A DNA stretch of 64,000 nt. It comes from Rhizobium esperanzae. GTDB lineage: Bacteria > Pseudomonadota > Alphaproteobacteria > Rhizobiales > Rhizobiaceae. The notes below the pieces were generated by a model. That model was given only the letters and a program-made list of their open reading frames with translations. It was not told the origin of the DNA and ran no database searches. Positions 56,201-64,000 of the stretch are shown piece by piece. Position 1 is the stretch's first letter. Each line of letters opens with the position of its first letter. The stretch is taken from contig NZ_JACIFY010000011.1 of the NCBI RefSeq assembly GCF_014197615.1, positions 167,571 to 231,570 on the forward strand, written 5' to 3'. A program made the translations under genes and the position numbers.

Positions 56201-56359
56201 GCTGGCGCCCCGATAGGTGGCATTGATGCGGACCGTCGTCGGGGCGATGTCGGGATATTGCGAGATCGACAAAGTGAAGATCGCCAGCAGGCCGGCGAGC
56301 ATGATGGTGATCGCAATGACCCAGGCGAAAATCGGACGTCGGATGAAAAACTTGGCCAT
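53249..56359 (-). CDS. RND-family multidrug efflux pump (AcrB-like)
   Basis: A 1036-aa HAE1-type inner-membrane pump with twelve helices and two large periplasmic loops. It starts MAKFFIRRPIFAWVIAI. The proton-relay Asp pair is in GLLVDDAIVVVENV near residue 405, and FFGGSTGIIYRQFSIT and TIGLAAKNAILIVEFA mark the two halves. It expels lipophilic drugs or plant compounds. It belongs to an operon with the fusion protein (49 bp upstream) and the outer-membrane factor. Confidence 0.96.
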   Translation of the reverse strand: MAKFFIRRPIFAWVIAITIMLAGLLAIFTLSISQYPDIAPTTVRINATYRGASAETVEKSVTTIIEDGMTGLDDLTYMTSTSSTGSASIQLTFGTSVNPDIAQVQVQNKLQLVQSQLPSDVIDAGISVTRSTSSILLVGSLVSTDGKRNSVDLGNIMSTSIEDQIQRLEGVGSINVFGSGYAMRVWLDPFKLLKYQLTPSDVTSAIQAQNTQVSVGSLGAQPAMSGQQINVTITAQSQLTTVADFEHIILKVEKDGATVRLSDVSRIEIGQESYGGGSRYNGQPSTGFAVNLAIGANAIDTAARVRSALEVIGRGLPAGVEITYPYDTTPFVELSIEKVVHTLIEAIVLVFVVLLIFLQNLRATLIPTIAVPVVLLGTFGVLAVTGYSINTLTMFAMVLAIGLLVDDAIVVVENVERIMSEEKLSPLEATEKSMGEITGAIVGIALVLTAVFIPMAFFGGSTGIIYRQFSITIVSAMLLSALVALVLTPALCAMMLKPVSEHRKHRVGDWFNRNFTRSTNGYISTIGYLLKRPIRVMLVFLLVGAGCAYLFTRLPSSFLPQEDQGVLLTIVTTPPGSTTQQTQAVVEKVENYYRQNEKDAVESVFGALGFGFNGSGQNSAIVFTKLKDFSKRTDPNLSAQSVVSRALRNFFAIREAQVFALLPPAIQGLGVSSGFSMYLVDTGGHGNDALTAASKRLIQMGNTSGKIVALRSSNKEVEPQMRIVLDQEKIGAMGVDIASVNSMLSIIFTGRDVNDFTLNGEIKPVYVQGDAPFRMQPDDLNHWYARNTAGEMVPFSAFTKTEWVKGAPSLARFNAVSAIPLDGASAPGVSSGDAMNEMEALTEQLGGGYTVAWQGISYQERLSGSQAPMLYAISVLVVFLCLAALYESWSIPFSVIMAVPVGILGALTAATLFGQANDVYFKVGLLTTIGLAAKNAILIVEFAKDRMESGMGLYEATLEAARLRLRPIIMTSLAFILGVVPLAIATGAGSAAQNAIGIGVLGGMLAATMLGIFFVPSFFVVIRRIFATRGKNAAGV

Positions 56360-56407
56360 CGGTTGTTCCTGTGCGGCTGAGACGGTGACGATGCGGGCTC
56401 GAAGCGA

Positions 56408-57619
56408 TTATTTCGCTGCGGGCTTCTGCGTATCACCGGCCGCGGGCTGCTCAGCAGGCATGACCACGCCGTTGTCGTTGATCTTCATCGGGACCGGCTT
56501 TACCGGCATGCCCGCCGTGATCGACTGCAGGCCGCTGACGATCAGCTGATCGCCGTCTTTGATGCCTTCGGTCACGAGCCAGGAATTGTTGGAGGGTGAG
56601 CTGTTCTCGAAGGCGCGGGTTTCGACCTTGCCGTCGGCGGATATGAACTGTGCCGTCAGCCGGCCATTGGCGTCACGGCTCGTCGCCAGCTGCGGCAGCG
56701 CATAACCGGTCTCGGCGCCGAGCTCGACGGTTGCCCGGACATACATGCCAGGCAGGACGATGCGGTCGGGGTTGGGAAAGAGCACGCGGATGATGAAGGT
56801 GCCGGTGGTCTCGCTGACCACCTGCTTCGACATGTCGAGCTTGCCCTGCTGGTTATATTCCTTGCCGTCTTCGAGGATCAGGTGGAAGGCGACATTGTCT
56901 GCGCCCTTGATGTCCCCGGCGGCCATCGCATCGCGCAGCTTCAGGAGGTTGGTGCTCGATTCCGTCAGCGAGATATAGATCGGATCGAGCTGGCGGATCG
57001 TCGTCAGCGCCGTCGTCTGGTTGGCCGAGACGACGTTGCCGACGTTATAGGCCGTCTGGTCGATGACACCGTCGAAGGGGGCGACGATCCGGGTGTGATC
57101 GAGATCGATCTGCGCGGCGGCAAGCGCGGCTTTGGTCGATTCCACCTCGGCCTTGGCCTGGAGCAGCGTCGTCTTGGCCGTTTCGAATTCGATCTGGGTG
57201 GCGCCGCTGCCGACGAGACGCTGGTAGCGGTCGAGATTGCTTTCGGCGCTCGGCACGCTCGCTTGCGCCTTGGAGATTGCCGCCTTGGCCTGTTCGACGG
57301 CAGCGATATAGGGCGCATCCTCGATCTGGTAGAGAAGATCGTCCTTCTTGATTTCTCCGCCTTCCTTAAAGGCGATCTCTCGGATGATGCCGCTCACCTG
57401 CGGCCGGATATCGGCTGTCTGGAAGGTTTCGGCGCGGCCGGGAAGGATCGTGGTGATCGGGAAACTGTCCTTCTTCAGCGTGATCACGCCGACCGGGGCT
57501 GCCTGCTGTGCCGCGCCCGCGCCGGTATTGCCGGCAGGTTTGCCGGCATTGTCGCTGCAGGCTGCGAGCAACGCGCCGAACGCCAGAGCCGAGGAGATGA
57601 GGAGGGCGCGCCGTATCAT
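56408..57619 (-). CDS. RND membrane fusion protein (AcrA-like)
   Basis: A 403-aa lipoprotein with lipobox LLAAC at about residues 17-21. A lipoyl/barrel-sandwich region (VSGIIREIAFKEGGEIKKDDLLYQIED) is split by a helical hairpin rich in A, E, K and Q (about 95-165), and DHTRIVAPFDGVID follows. It bridges the pump and the outer-membrane channel. The start MIRRALLI at 57619 gives a normal lipoprotein signal; 36 upstream open codons contain the operator region. Confidence 0.94.
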   Translation of the reverse strand: MIRRALLISSALAFGALLAACSDNAGKPAGNTGAGAAQQAAPVGVITLKKDSFPITTILPGRAETFQTADIRPQVSGIIREIAFKEGGEIKKDDLLYQIEDAPYIAAVEQAKAAISKAQASVPSAESNLDRYQRLVGSGATQIEFETAKTTLLQAKAEVESTKAALAAAQIDLDHTRIVAPFDGVIDQTAYNVGNVVSANQTTALTTIRQLDPIYISLTESSTNLLKLRDAMAAGDIKGADNVAFHLILEDGKEYNQQGKLDMSKQVVSETTGTFIIRVLFPNPDRIVLPGMYVRATVELGAETGYALPQLATSRDANGRLTAQFISADGKVETRAFENSSPSNNSWLVTEGIKDGDQLIVSGLQSITAGMPVKPVPMKINDNGVVMPAEQPAAGDTQKPAAK

Positions 57620-57701
57620 TCTGAATTCCCAGTGCGGTGACAATTGCCGTTCGATCCACGGGCTCGGCTGGACCGAGCGCAGGCTTATATAAGGCTTTAC
57701 G

Positions 57702-57729
57702 AAGTGACGTAAGTTAGCAATCGTCACTT
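57702..57729 (-). promoter_or_regulatory. Candidate TetR operator for the efflux operon
   Basis: AAGTGACG and CGTCACTT are perfect 8-bp inverted arms separated by 12 bp, about 85 bp before the fusion-protein start. The right arm overlaps the tetR stop codon. The 28-bp span fits TetR-type operators; the regulator is encoded immediately upstream. Confidence 0.6.
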
Positions 57730-58330
57730 AGCAAGCGTTATTTTGCAATGCGGCATCGACGAAGCCGACAATGTCCTCGGCACGGTGGACGAGGGTTTCC
57801 TTGTCGTCGCGGGCAATCAGGATCGGGTGCAATACGCAGGCCAGCACGTCTGCGACGGTGCGTGCGGCGCGTTCGGGATCGCTGCACTGATAACGTCCTT
57901 CCGCCATGCCTTCGCGGATGATTTCGCCGAGCTTGTGCTCGATTCGGGCACGATAGCGATTGCCGGCCTCAAGTTTGGCCTCGATCGTCGAAAGCACCAT
58001 TTCGAAAATGTAGGGGTTGTTCTGGATGTCCTGCAGATGGCCTTCCAGCAGGCGCAGGACGAAGCGGAGCAGTTGCTGCTTCGGCGGCAGGTCCTGCTCG
58101 AAAGCTGCGAAACGCTCGGTGGCATTGTCGAGATGGCGTCCGGCGATCGCGTCGATCAGCGCGACCTTGGAATGGAAATGCTTGAAGACATTGGCGGGCG
58201 ACATGTGCAGTGCGCCGGCGATGTCGGCGATCGACACGGCGACGTAGCCGCGCTGGCGAAACAGCACCTCCGCCATGGAGAGAATATCCTCGCGCGTTTC
58301 TTCGGCCTTGCGTCTCGGCCTTTTTATCAT
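57728..58330 (-). CDS. TetR-family regulator of the RND efflux operon
   Basis: A 200-aa TetR-type repressor. The HTH is GYVAVSIADIAGALHMSPANVFKHF (about residues 27-50, in two blocks), and the ligand-binding domain is helical. The ATG at 58330 is preceded by GGGGGACGG; the longer open frame is not needed. It lies on the same strand and just upstream of the efflux genes, the layout of AmeR/SmeR-type repressors. Confidence 0.92.
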   Translation of the reverse strand: MIKRPRRKAEETREDILSMAEVLFRQRGYVAVSIADIAGALHMSPANVFKHFHSKVALIDAIAGRHLDNATERFAAFEQDLPPKQQLLRFVLRLLEGHLQDIQNNPYIFEMVLSTIEAKLEAGNRYRARIEHKLGEIIREGMAEGRYQCSDPERAARTVADVLACVLHPILIARDDKETLVHRAEDIVGFVDAALQNNAC

Positions 58331-58394
58331 CCGTCCCCCGCCGGGCCGAGCCCGGTATCCCCTTTTGATGCTAGCGCTATTGTCTGTCGTCTTT

Positions 58395-59339
58395 TCAAGC
58401 GAAATAGGGGGCAAGGTTGCTTCGAACACGGGCAAGCGGTGTATCGTGGCTATTGTCGGGGACAAAGCGCTCGCCGGTAATCGCCTCGTAAGCCTTGATA
58501 TAGACGGCCGAGGTCTGCTCGATCAGTTCGACGGGGATTTCGGGGATCTCGTCCTTATAGGGATCGCAGCGCTCGGCCACCCAGGCACGGACGAAGTCCT
58601 TGTCGAAACTTTCCGGACGTTTTCCGGCGGCAAAGCTTGCCGGATAGCTTTCGGCAAGCCAGTAGCGGCTGCTGTCGGGTGTGTGGATCTCGTCGGCGAG
58701 AATGATATTGCCGTCGCTATCGGTGCCGAATTCATATTTGGTGTCGACAAGGATCAGGCCGCGTTTTGCCGCCATCTCCTGGCCGCGGGCAAAGAGGGCG
58801 AGCGCGTATGTCGACAATCTCTGCCATTGCTCGGCAGTGAGAAGGCCGCGCGTGACGATTTCGGCAGGCGTCAGCGGCTCATCATGGCCGCCGTCGAATT
58901 CCTTGCTGGTCGGGGTGATGACGGGTTCGGGCAGGATCTGGTTGTCGCGCATGCCGTCGGGCAGGCGCATGCCGTACATCTCGCGCTCGCCCTTCTTGTA
59001 GAGCGTCAGGATCGAGGTCCCGGTGGTGCCGGCGAGATAACCGCGCACGACGATTTCGACCGGCAGGATGTCGAGCCGCTTGCCGATGACGACATTGGCA
59101 TCCGGATAATCGAGAACGTGGTTGGGGCAGATGTCCTTCGTCGCCTCGAACCAGTAGCGCGCCGTCTGCGTCAGCACCTGGCCCTTATAGGGAATACAGG
59201 TGAGGATACGGTCGAAAGCGCTCAGCCGGTCGGTGCTGATGATAATCCGGCGTCCGTCCGGAAGGTCGTAATTCTCGCGCACCTTGCCGCGATAATAGTT
59301 CGGCAGTTCCGGGAAATGGGCTTCGGAGAGAATTCGCAC
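58395..59339 (-). CDS. purC: SAICAR synthetase PurC
   Basis: A 314-aa phosphoribosylaminoimidazole-succinocarboxamide synthase of the longer class: [12 protein letters not shown] near residue 18, STDRLSAFD near 37, and [12 protein letters not shown] with [12 protein letters not shown] later. It acts in purine synthesis. The start is GTG at 59339, where family similarity ([16 protein letters not shown]) begins, with AAGGAC upstream; an ATG 51 codons earlier is not supported. Rhizobia usually carry a second, shorter purC elsewhere. Confidence 0.93.
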   Translation of the reverse strand: MRILSEAHFPELPNYYRGKVRENYDLPDGRRIIISTDRLSAFDRILTCIPYKGQVLTQTARYWFEATKDICPNHVLDYPDANVVIGKRLDILPVEIVVRGYLAGTTGTSILTLYKKGEREMYGMRLPDGMRDNQILPEPVITPTSKEFDGGHDEPLTPAEIVTRGLLTAEQWQRLSTYALALFARGQEMAAKRGLILVDTKYEFGTDSDGNIILADEIHTPDSSRYWLAESYPASFAAGKRPESFDKDFVRAWVAERCDPYKDEIPEIPVELIEQTSAVYIKAYEAITGERFVPDNSHDTPLARVRSNLAPYFA

Positions 59340-59436
59340 GGCGCTCGATTGTCCTTGTGATTGAGTGAAGGCTTCCTGTCGTTTCGTGGCCGGGAAGTCA
59401 AGGTAGCCCCCAAGTATCGTATCGAAGAGTATCGCA

Positions 59437-61179
59437 TCACAGCCAGAACAGAGCCAGGAGAAACAAGGCGAGGCCATAACTTGTAACGGCAAGCGGCCAG
59501 CCGGCGCGCAGGAAGTCGCTGAAGCGGTAGCCGCCGATGCCCATGGCCAGCGTGTTGTTGTGGTGGCCGAAAGGCGTCAGGAAATCGAGCGAGGCGCCAG
59601 CGGCGACCGCGATCAGATAGGCACGCGGCGCATGCTGGCCGGTTCTTGCAAATTCCAGGGCGACCGGGGTCAGGACGATAGCGACCGTTGCGTTGTTGAC
59701 GAAGGGCGTCAACGCCATGGCGAGGAAGAGGATGAGGGCGACGCCGAAGAGCGGCTGGGTGATCGGCACGACGAGGCTCAACCAGCCGGCGATGGTTTCG
59801 GCCGTCCCGGTGCTTGCCACCGCCTGACCGATCGGGATCATCGCTGCCAACATGATAATGATCGGCCAGTTGAGATCGGCCATCGCCTGGCGGATGTTCA
59901 GATGATTGAGCAGGGCGAGCGCGAGCACGACGCCGGCAAAGGCGACGTCGGGACGCAGGCCGGCCGCGGAGGCGACGACGCCGCAGGCAAAGAGCGCTAG
60001 GGGCCGCCAGGAGAGCGAGGCTGGTTCGGTCGAAGCAGCCGAGGCAAGCGGCAGGCACTCGCTTTCTTCGAGCGCTTCGGCGATCGCCATACGCGGCCCC
60101 TCCAACGTCAATATATCGCCGATCGATAGTTGCAGGTCGAGGAAGCGGCCCTCGATGCGCGGCGTGCGCATGGAAAGAGCGGTGACCGCGACACCGCGAC
60201 TGTGAAAGATTTCGAGCGAGCGAATCCGCGAACCGACCAGCGTGCTTTCCGGCATGACGACGCTTTCGACGCGGAAGAAATCCGGCCGCAGGCCGTGCGG
60301 ATTGATATCGGCCATCAGCGCCTGCGCGGCGGCAAGACCGGCAAAGACCGCATCGCTGCCTTCGGCAAGCAGCACGTCGCCGGCCGCGATCACCGATTGC
60401 TCGAGCGGTCCGAAGACGAAATTGTCGCCGCGGATCAGCGCGTGGGCTTTGATGCCGAAGCGGGCCGGACAATCGGAAAGCCTCACGCCGACCAGCGGCG
60501 AAGCCTCGGGGATGCGGCGCTCGACGACGATGCGGCGCGTCGCCGGCGAGATCGTCGCCGGCGCCTCGTCGGGCTCTGGAAACAGCCGCTGCACGCGAAG
60601 GGCGATCAGCATTATGCCGGCAACTGCGACCGGCAGGCCGACATAGGCGAAATCGAAGAAGTGAAAGCCGGTTCCGGTTGCCTCGCCGAGTGCATTGCTG
60701 ACGAGCAGGTTGGCTGGCGTGCCGATCAGCGAAACGAGACCGCCGAGCAGGGCTGCGAACGAGACCGGCATGACGAACTGACGGCGGGGGATCGCCAGAG
60801 CCGCACCGAGCCGCAGCGCCACCGGCAGGGTGATCGCAAAGGCACCGATATTGTTCATGAAGATGGAGATGAAGCCGGCAAGCAAAGACGTGCCTGAGAT
60901 GACCTGGAAACTTGAAGGTTCCGTGGCCGCGAAACGGGCAGCGAGACTGTCGAAGAGCCTGGCGCGCGCCAGCACCTGGACGATCAGCAGGATCTCGACG
61001 ACGGTGACGACGACGGGGCTGGCGAAACCCGTGAAGATCCGATCGGCGGGATAAAGGCCAAGTGCATGGCCGGCAAGCAGACCGGCGATCGAGACCACCT
61101 CGATGCGGAAGCGATCGAGTGAGAAGAGAACGAGCATCGCCAGCAGAAGGATCAGCAGGGATGCTTGCTCGAATGACAT
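59437..61179 (-). CDS. SLC13-family anion transporter with RCK domains
   Basis: A 580-aa membrane protein. Two clusters of helices (about residues 1-190 and 390-580) carry the SLC13/DASS signatures ([53 protein letters not shown]). Between them about 200 cytosolic residues hold two TrkA-C-like domains ([29 protein letters not shown]). Such proteins move sulfate, phosphate or dicarboxylates, and the RCK-C domains suggest gating by a small ligand. It lies upstream of purC on the same strand. Confidence 0.9.
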   Translation of the reverse strand: MSFEQASLLILLLAMLVLFSLDRFRIEVVSIAGLLAGHALGLYPADRIFTGFASPVVVTVVEILLIVQVLARARLFDSLAARFAATEPSSFQVISGTSLLAGFISIFMNNIGAFAITLPVALRLGAALAIPRRQFVMPVSFAALLGGLVSLIGTPANLLVSNALGEATGTGFHFFDFAYVGLPVAVAGIMLIALRVQRLFPEPDEAPATISPATRRIVVERRIPEASPLVGVRLSDCPARFGIKAHALIRGDNFVFGPLEQSVIAAGDVLLAEGSDAVFAGLAAAQALMADINPHGLRPDFFRVESVVMPESTLVGSRIRSLEIFHSRGVAVTALSMRTPRIEGRFLDLQLSIGDILTLEGPRMAIAEALEESECLPLASAASTEPASLSWRPLALFACGVVASAAGLRPDVAFAGVVLALALLNHLNIRQAMADLNWPIIIMLAAMIPIGQAVASTGTAETIAGWLSLVVPITQPLFGVALILFLAMALTPFVNNATVAIVLTPVALEFARTGQHAPRAYLIAVAAGASLDFLTPFGHHNNTLAMGIGGYRFSDFLRAGWPLAVTSYGLALFLLALFWL

Positions 61180-61273
61180 GGGCAGATCCGGTGTTTCATC
61201 GATGAGGCCGGACTGTAATCGTTCCTCTTGTGCTGTACAGAGGCGCCGACAGGCGGGACTGCAATATCTTGTC

Positions 61274-61960
61274 TCAGGCCGCTGGTGCCTGCCACCGGCC
61301 TGCAGCGTTTCGCTCCAGAAAGGGCGTTGCGAAGACGCCGACGGTGCGTGCGGCCCATTGCGGTCCGGCGTCCGTCAGCTTTTCGCGCCAGCGCTCCGAT
61401 TGCAGCATGGCGGCGCCGATGACGACCGGTTCGATACCGCAGGCGGTCAGCAGATCAAGAGCGGCGACGATCGAGGCGCCGCTGGAAATGACGTCGTCGA
61501 TCAAAGCGACGCGCCGTCCGTTCAGCAGCGGTAGCATGCGCGGATCGATATAGAGGCGTTTCTGCTGCGTCGGCGTAGTGATCGAGGACAGGGCGACGGA
61601 GAGCTCGTCGCGGTACCAAAATTTGCGTGAGGTGCCGAGCGGAACGTACCTGTTATGACCAAGCTTCTGCGCTACGGCGGCGGCCAGCGTCAGGCCGAGC
61701 GTCGGCAGGCCGGCGACGACATCGATGCGCATGGGCCTGATCTTTTCGGCGAGACTTTCGGCGAGCGTATCGAGCACGGCGAAGCCTGCCTGATTGACGA
61801 TCAGCGAGGCGAGGGCATGATTGCCATCCGCCAGCACGCGGATCGGCAGGCGAAGCTGGCGGCCATCCTCCAGCGTGGCGACATAGAAGGAAGCGAATTC
61901 GCCATCGCCAGCAAAGGTGCCGGGCGGATGAATCTCCTGCCAGAAATCATGCGGCGCCAT
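61274..61960 (-). CDS. Type I phosphoribosyltransferase family protein
   Basis: A 228-aa protein with the PRPP-binding signature VALIDDVISSGAS near residues 150-162 and VVAGLPTLGLTLAAAVA before it. An N-terminal segment of about 55 residues is rich in W, F and D. Which base it uses is not evident; adenine, orotate and xanthine enzymes share this fold. It starts only 14 bp after rluB (GTG at 61969 is an alternative start), so the two are coupled. Confidence 0.85.
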   Translation of the reverse strand: MAPHDFWQEIHPPGTFAGDGEFASFYVATLEDGRQLRLPIRVLADGNHALASLIVNQAGFAVLDTLAESLAEKIRPMRIDVVAGLPTLGLTLAAAVAQKLGHNRYVPLGTSRKFWYRDELSVALSSITTPTQQKRLYIDPRMLPLLNGRRVALIDDVISSGASIVAALDLLTACGIEPVVIGAAMLQSERWREKLTDAGPQWAARTVGVFATPFLERNAAGRWQAPAA

Positions 61961-61974
61961 GCCGGTCACATCGG

Positions 61975-62781
61975 TCAATTGCGTCTTGCCTTTTCGATGC
62001 CGGTTTTCCGCCGCAGCGACTGCAATTCCGTCTCGGTCAGCGCGCGCGCGGCGCCTTTCGGCAGTTCGCCAAGTTCGAGCCCGCCGATTGCGACGCGCAC
62101 GAGGCGCAGACATTCCGTCCCGAGCGCCTCCAGCATGCGGCGGATCTGGCGATTGCGGCCCTCGTCGAGTTCGACCTCGATCCATGAGTTCCGGTCGCCC
62201 TGGCGCAGGCGCCGCGCGGCGGTTGCCGTCAGCAACTCACCATCGTGGCGAATGCCCGATGTCATGGCTGCAATCGCCTCGTCATCCATGATGCGGTCGA
62301 TCTGAACATGATAGGTTTTCGTCACATGGGTGACGGGATCGAGCAGGATCTGGGCAAATTCGGTGTCGTTGGTGAAAAGCAGCAGGCCCTCGCTGGCCTT
62401 GTCGAGCCGGCCGACGGGGGAGAGGTGCGGGATGTCGAAATCCCTGAGGCAATCATAGACCGTCGGCCTGCCTTCGGGATCATGGCGGGTGGTAACGAGC
62501 CCGCGCGGCTTGTTGAGCATCAGGTAGATTTTCGTCTCGGCAGCGATAGCAAGGCCGTCGACGCTGATCCTTGCCGTTGCAAGATCGACCCACGCGGAAA
62601 TATCGGTGACGGCGCGGCCGTCGACGACGACACGGTTTTCGGCAATCAGGCGCTCGGCCTGCGTGCGGGAGCAATAACCGAGCTTGGAAAGGGCGCGGGG
62701 AAGGGTGACCCGCTTGCCGGCGGCGTTGTCGGCGAGCTTTGTCCGCTCACGCGTCTTATGTGGGGGGCGCCGCTCCCTCAT
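61975..62781 (-). CDS. rluB: 23S rRNA/large-subunit pseudouridine synthase RluB-like
   Basis: A 268-aa RsuA/RluB-family enzyme. The N-terminal S4 RNA-binding domain (LPRALSKLGYCSRTQAERLI) is followed by the catalytic domain, with active Asp in GRLDKASEGLL (about residue 127) and EGRNRQIRRML later. The ATG at 62781 has AAGGAC upstream; the frame is open much further upstream without homology. RluB modifies helix 80 of 23S rRNA; RluE/F-type specificity cannot be excluded. Confidence 0.9.
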   Translation of the reverse strand: MRERRPPHKTRERTKLADNAAGKRVTLPRALSKLGYCSRTQAERLIAENRVVVDGRAVTDISAWVDLATARISVDGLAIAAETKIYLMLNKPRGLVTTRHDPEGRPTVYDCLRDFDIPHLSPVGRLDKASEGLLLFTNDTEFAQILLDPVTHVTKTYHVQIDRIMDDEAIAAMTSGIRHDGELLTATAARRLRQGDRNSWIEVELDEGRNRQIRRMLEALGTECLRLVRVAIGGLELGELPKGAARALTETELQSLRRKTGIEKARRN

Positions 62782-62938
62782 CTGCCGTCCTTGTTCTGCT
62801 TTTGATGCCGTCTCTTGGCACGAACCGCAGAAGGATGCCAGCAAGGCGAATAAAAAACGAGGGGAATATAAGGCGCCGCAAAAGACGCTCAGCGCTTCCG
62901 GATAAAGCGCCGCCAGGGTTCGATGGGGGCAGGTTGCC

Positions 62939-63145
62939 TCAGCGGCAGACCATGAATCCGGCCAGCTCCTTGCGGCTGACGACAATACCGGCGGCGGCCT
63001 TGACCGGGTCCGGATGCGTGTAGGACAGGCTTGGCATTTCCGGCAGGTCGAGTGCCTGACGCATATTCATGATGCCGACCGCGTGACGACCATTGGCGCC
63101 GTCGACGCTGACTTCGATGATGCAGTTGGCCCTCTTGTTTTCCAT
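62939..63145 (-). CDS. Small conserved hypothetical protein
   Basis: A 68-aa soluble protein starting MENKRANCIIEVSVDGANG with an ATG preceded by GGAGGA at 6 nt. It has a short basic C-terminus (FMVCR). No domain recognised. The good ribosome site and lack of overlap favour a real gene. A long inverted repeat lies in its upstream region. Confidence 0.7.
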   Translation of the reverse strand: MENKRANCIIEVSVDGANGRHAVGIMNMRQALDLPEMPSLSYTHPDPVKAAAGIVVSRKELAGFMVCR

Positions 63146-63210
63146 GGTAGTCCTCCCTTCGTTTTTTATGTTCCCATGGCTCGCATTAAAAATTGGTTTT
63201 TGTAAGACGT

Positions 63211-63258
63211 AAGCATTTACGCACCCTACGAAAAATGGATCGGCGAGTGCGTAAAAAG
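63211..63258. other. Inverted repeat upstream of the 68-aa gene
   Basis: TTTACGCAC (63216-63224) and GTGCGTAAA (63247-63255) form exact 9-bp arms. They extend outward to AAGCAT/ATGCTT with a 5-nt bulge. It could end the DUF883 transcript or be an operator for the small gene; no clear T run. Confidence 0.5.
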
Positions 63259-63285
63259 TATGCTTTTTAAGCGGATGTGGCGACT

Positions 63286-63624
63286 TTAGCGCCACCAATG
63301 GCGAGGCTGCGGCTGCGGGCTGCCTGAAAGCAGATATCCGGCGAGGAATCCAATGGCGCCGGCGAGTATCAGCGCAGTGGTCGCGGCGGTCGGATGCTCG
63401 CGGGCAGCGCCGGCAGCAGAGGCCCCTTCGGCCTTGATCTGGGCGACGGCGTTCTTGGCCCGAGGCAGGGCTTCGTCATAAGCTTTGCCGGCGCGTCCGC
63501 GCACCTCGTAATAGGCTTCGGCCCCTTGAGCGGAAATCATCTTCTGCAGGCGCGAGACTTCCTGTTGAAGTGCGGCGATGTCTTTGCTGACAGATGCTCT
63601 GATATCATCGGTGTTGGCAGCCAT
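63286..63624 (-). CDS. DUF883/ElaB-like membrane-anchored protein
   Basis: A 112-aa protein with an amphipathic coiled region (about residues 1-80, many A, K, E, Q). A C-terminal membrane helix (TTALILAGAIGFLAGYLLSG) is followed by a short basic, Trp-containing tail (RHWWR). This is the layout of the DUF883/YqjD family, which ties ribosomes to the membrane in stationary phase. The ATG follows GGAAGGAGA. Confidence 0.85.
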   Translation of the reverse strand: MAANTDDIRASVSKDIAALQQEVSRLQKMISAQGAEAYYEVRGRAGKAYDEALPRAKNAVAQIKAEGASAAGAAREHPTAATTALILAGAIGFLAGYLLSGSPQPQPRHWWR

Positions 63625-63734
63625 GTCGGTCTCCTTCCTTCAATGGGAAAGACAACACCTAAAACGGAGATTGGTTCCGAAATGTCAGCCGCTGGGTATG
63701 TGACGGAAATTTGAAGCTCGCGAGGTAAGGCAGT

Positions 63735-63750
63735 TTAATCTTCTGTTAAC
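63735..63750. promoter_or_regulatory. Perfect CtrA box in the right-edge regulatory region
   Basis: TTAATCTTCTGTTAAC matches TTAA-N7-TTAAC exactly and its end extends to TTAACCAT. It is about 111 bp upstream of the DUF883 gene and about 200 bp before the promoter at 63948. The 375 bp from 63625 to the window end contain no gene. Confidence 0.6.
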
Positions 63751-63869
63751 CATAAATCCGCTCAAGCCGCTGTTTTTTCGTCACCTTTCCCTGCCGAGAA
63801 GCGTCTTTCCGATGGATTTTTGACCAGCTGATAAAGAAATTTTCGGGAAATCGCTCCGAAAAGGCACCC

Positions 63870-63878
63870 TGTGGATAA
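63870..63878. promoter_or_regulatory. Consensus DnaA box
   Basis: TGTGGATAA is the exact reverse complement of the high-affinity DnaA site TTATCCACA. A single box, so a regulatory rather than origin role is more likely. Confidence 0.55.
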
Positions 63879-63947
63879 TGGCGACCGACAAAAACACCTG
63901 TCGAATCAACCTGTTACAAAATTGTCAAAAAACTTTGTTTTGGTGTG

Positions 63948-63977
63948 TTGACTTGGAAAAGGGGTTAGTTCTATAAG
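63948..63977 (+). promoter_or_regulatory. Strong sigma70-type promoter reading out of the window
   Basis: TTGACT and TATAAG with an 18-bp spacer. The following sequence (CCCACTCACTGAACGAGGGCGG) starts a GC-rich leader and no ORF begins before the edge. The pattern resembles rhizobial rRNA promoters, but the rRNA genes themselves are not in the window. Confidence 0.6.
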
Positions 63978-64000
63978 CCCACTCACTGAACGAGGGCGGC

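Noticed and set aside
63870..63950. Replication origin suggested by the DnaA box and AT-rich stretch
   Set aside because: Only one DnaA box, no hemE or other origin-linked genes, and the AT-rich run is short.

Overview
The window is a piece of an alphaproteobacterial chromosome, almost certainly Rhizobium (R. leguminosarum/R. etli group). This rests on GC-rich coding, a sqdBDC sulfolipid cluster, a tolQRAB-pal-cpoB-tilS-ftsH-glmM block in the usual rhizobial order, CtrA-type TTAA-N7-TTAAC boxes, and several short palindromic repeats of the kind scattered through rhizobial genomes. There is no plasmid, prophage or CRISPR signal. The only clear mobile element is one intact insertion sequence.

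Layout. 1-3.4 kb (minus): sqdB, sqdD and sqdC for sulfoquinovosyl diacylglycerol synthesis, with a palindromic repeat between sqdB and sqdD. 3.5-10.3 kb (plus): ybgC, tolQ, tolR, tolA, an extra free-standing TolA-domain-III-like gene, tolB, pal and cpoB, the trans-envelope constriction machine. 10.3-15.4 kb: tilS (carrying an in-frame palindromic element), ftsH and glmM. 15.8-19.7 kb: an Omp25-like barrel protein behind a perfect CtrA box, then serC (behind a probable serC-motif RNA) and serA. 19.7-24.2 kb: a small conserved protein, a frameshifted EamA transporter, mnmA, an elongator tRNA-Met, a 43-aa membrane ORF and a VCBS-type protein.

24.5-34.3 kb: divergent pobA/pobR, an AT-rich patch, a Pit phosphate transporter, a GGDEF-EAL protein, a 39-aa membrane ORF, and a cobalamin-riboswitch-controlled cbtB-cbtA cobalt uptake pair beside a histidine-phosphatase-fold protein. 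A secreted hypothetical protein and a sulfite-oxidase-fold protein follow. 34.4-42.3 kb: a DctB/DctD-like two-component system next to tctC-tctB-tctA and an M20 amidohydrolase. 42.3-44.0 kb: the insertion sequence, with an 8-bp target duplication that includes the stop codon of the amidohydrolase gene.

44.0-51.5 kb (minus): one tightly overlapping operon of a LacI-type regulator, a PotD/B/C/A-type ABC transporter, a nucleoside hydrolase and an adenine deaminase, best read as a purine nucleoside scavenging unit. 51.6-58.3 kb (minus): tetR, membrane fusion protein, RND pump and outer-membrane factor, with a candidate operator. 58.4-63.6 kb (minus): purC, an SLC13/RCK transporter, a type I phosphoribosyltransferase, an RluB-type pseudouridine synthase, a 68-aa conserved protein and a DUF883 protein. 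The last 375 bp hold no gene but carry a CtrA box, a consensus DnaA box and a strong promoter pointing out of the window. That promoter may belong to an rRNA operon just beyond the edge.
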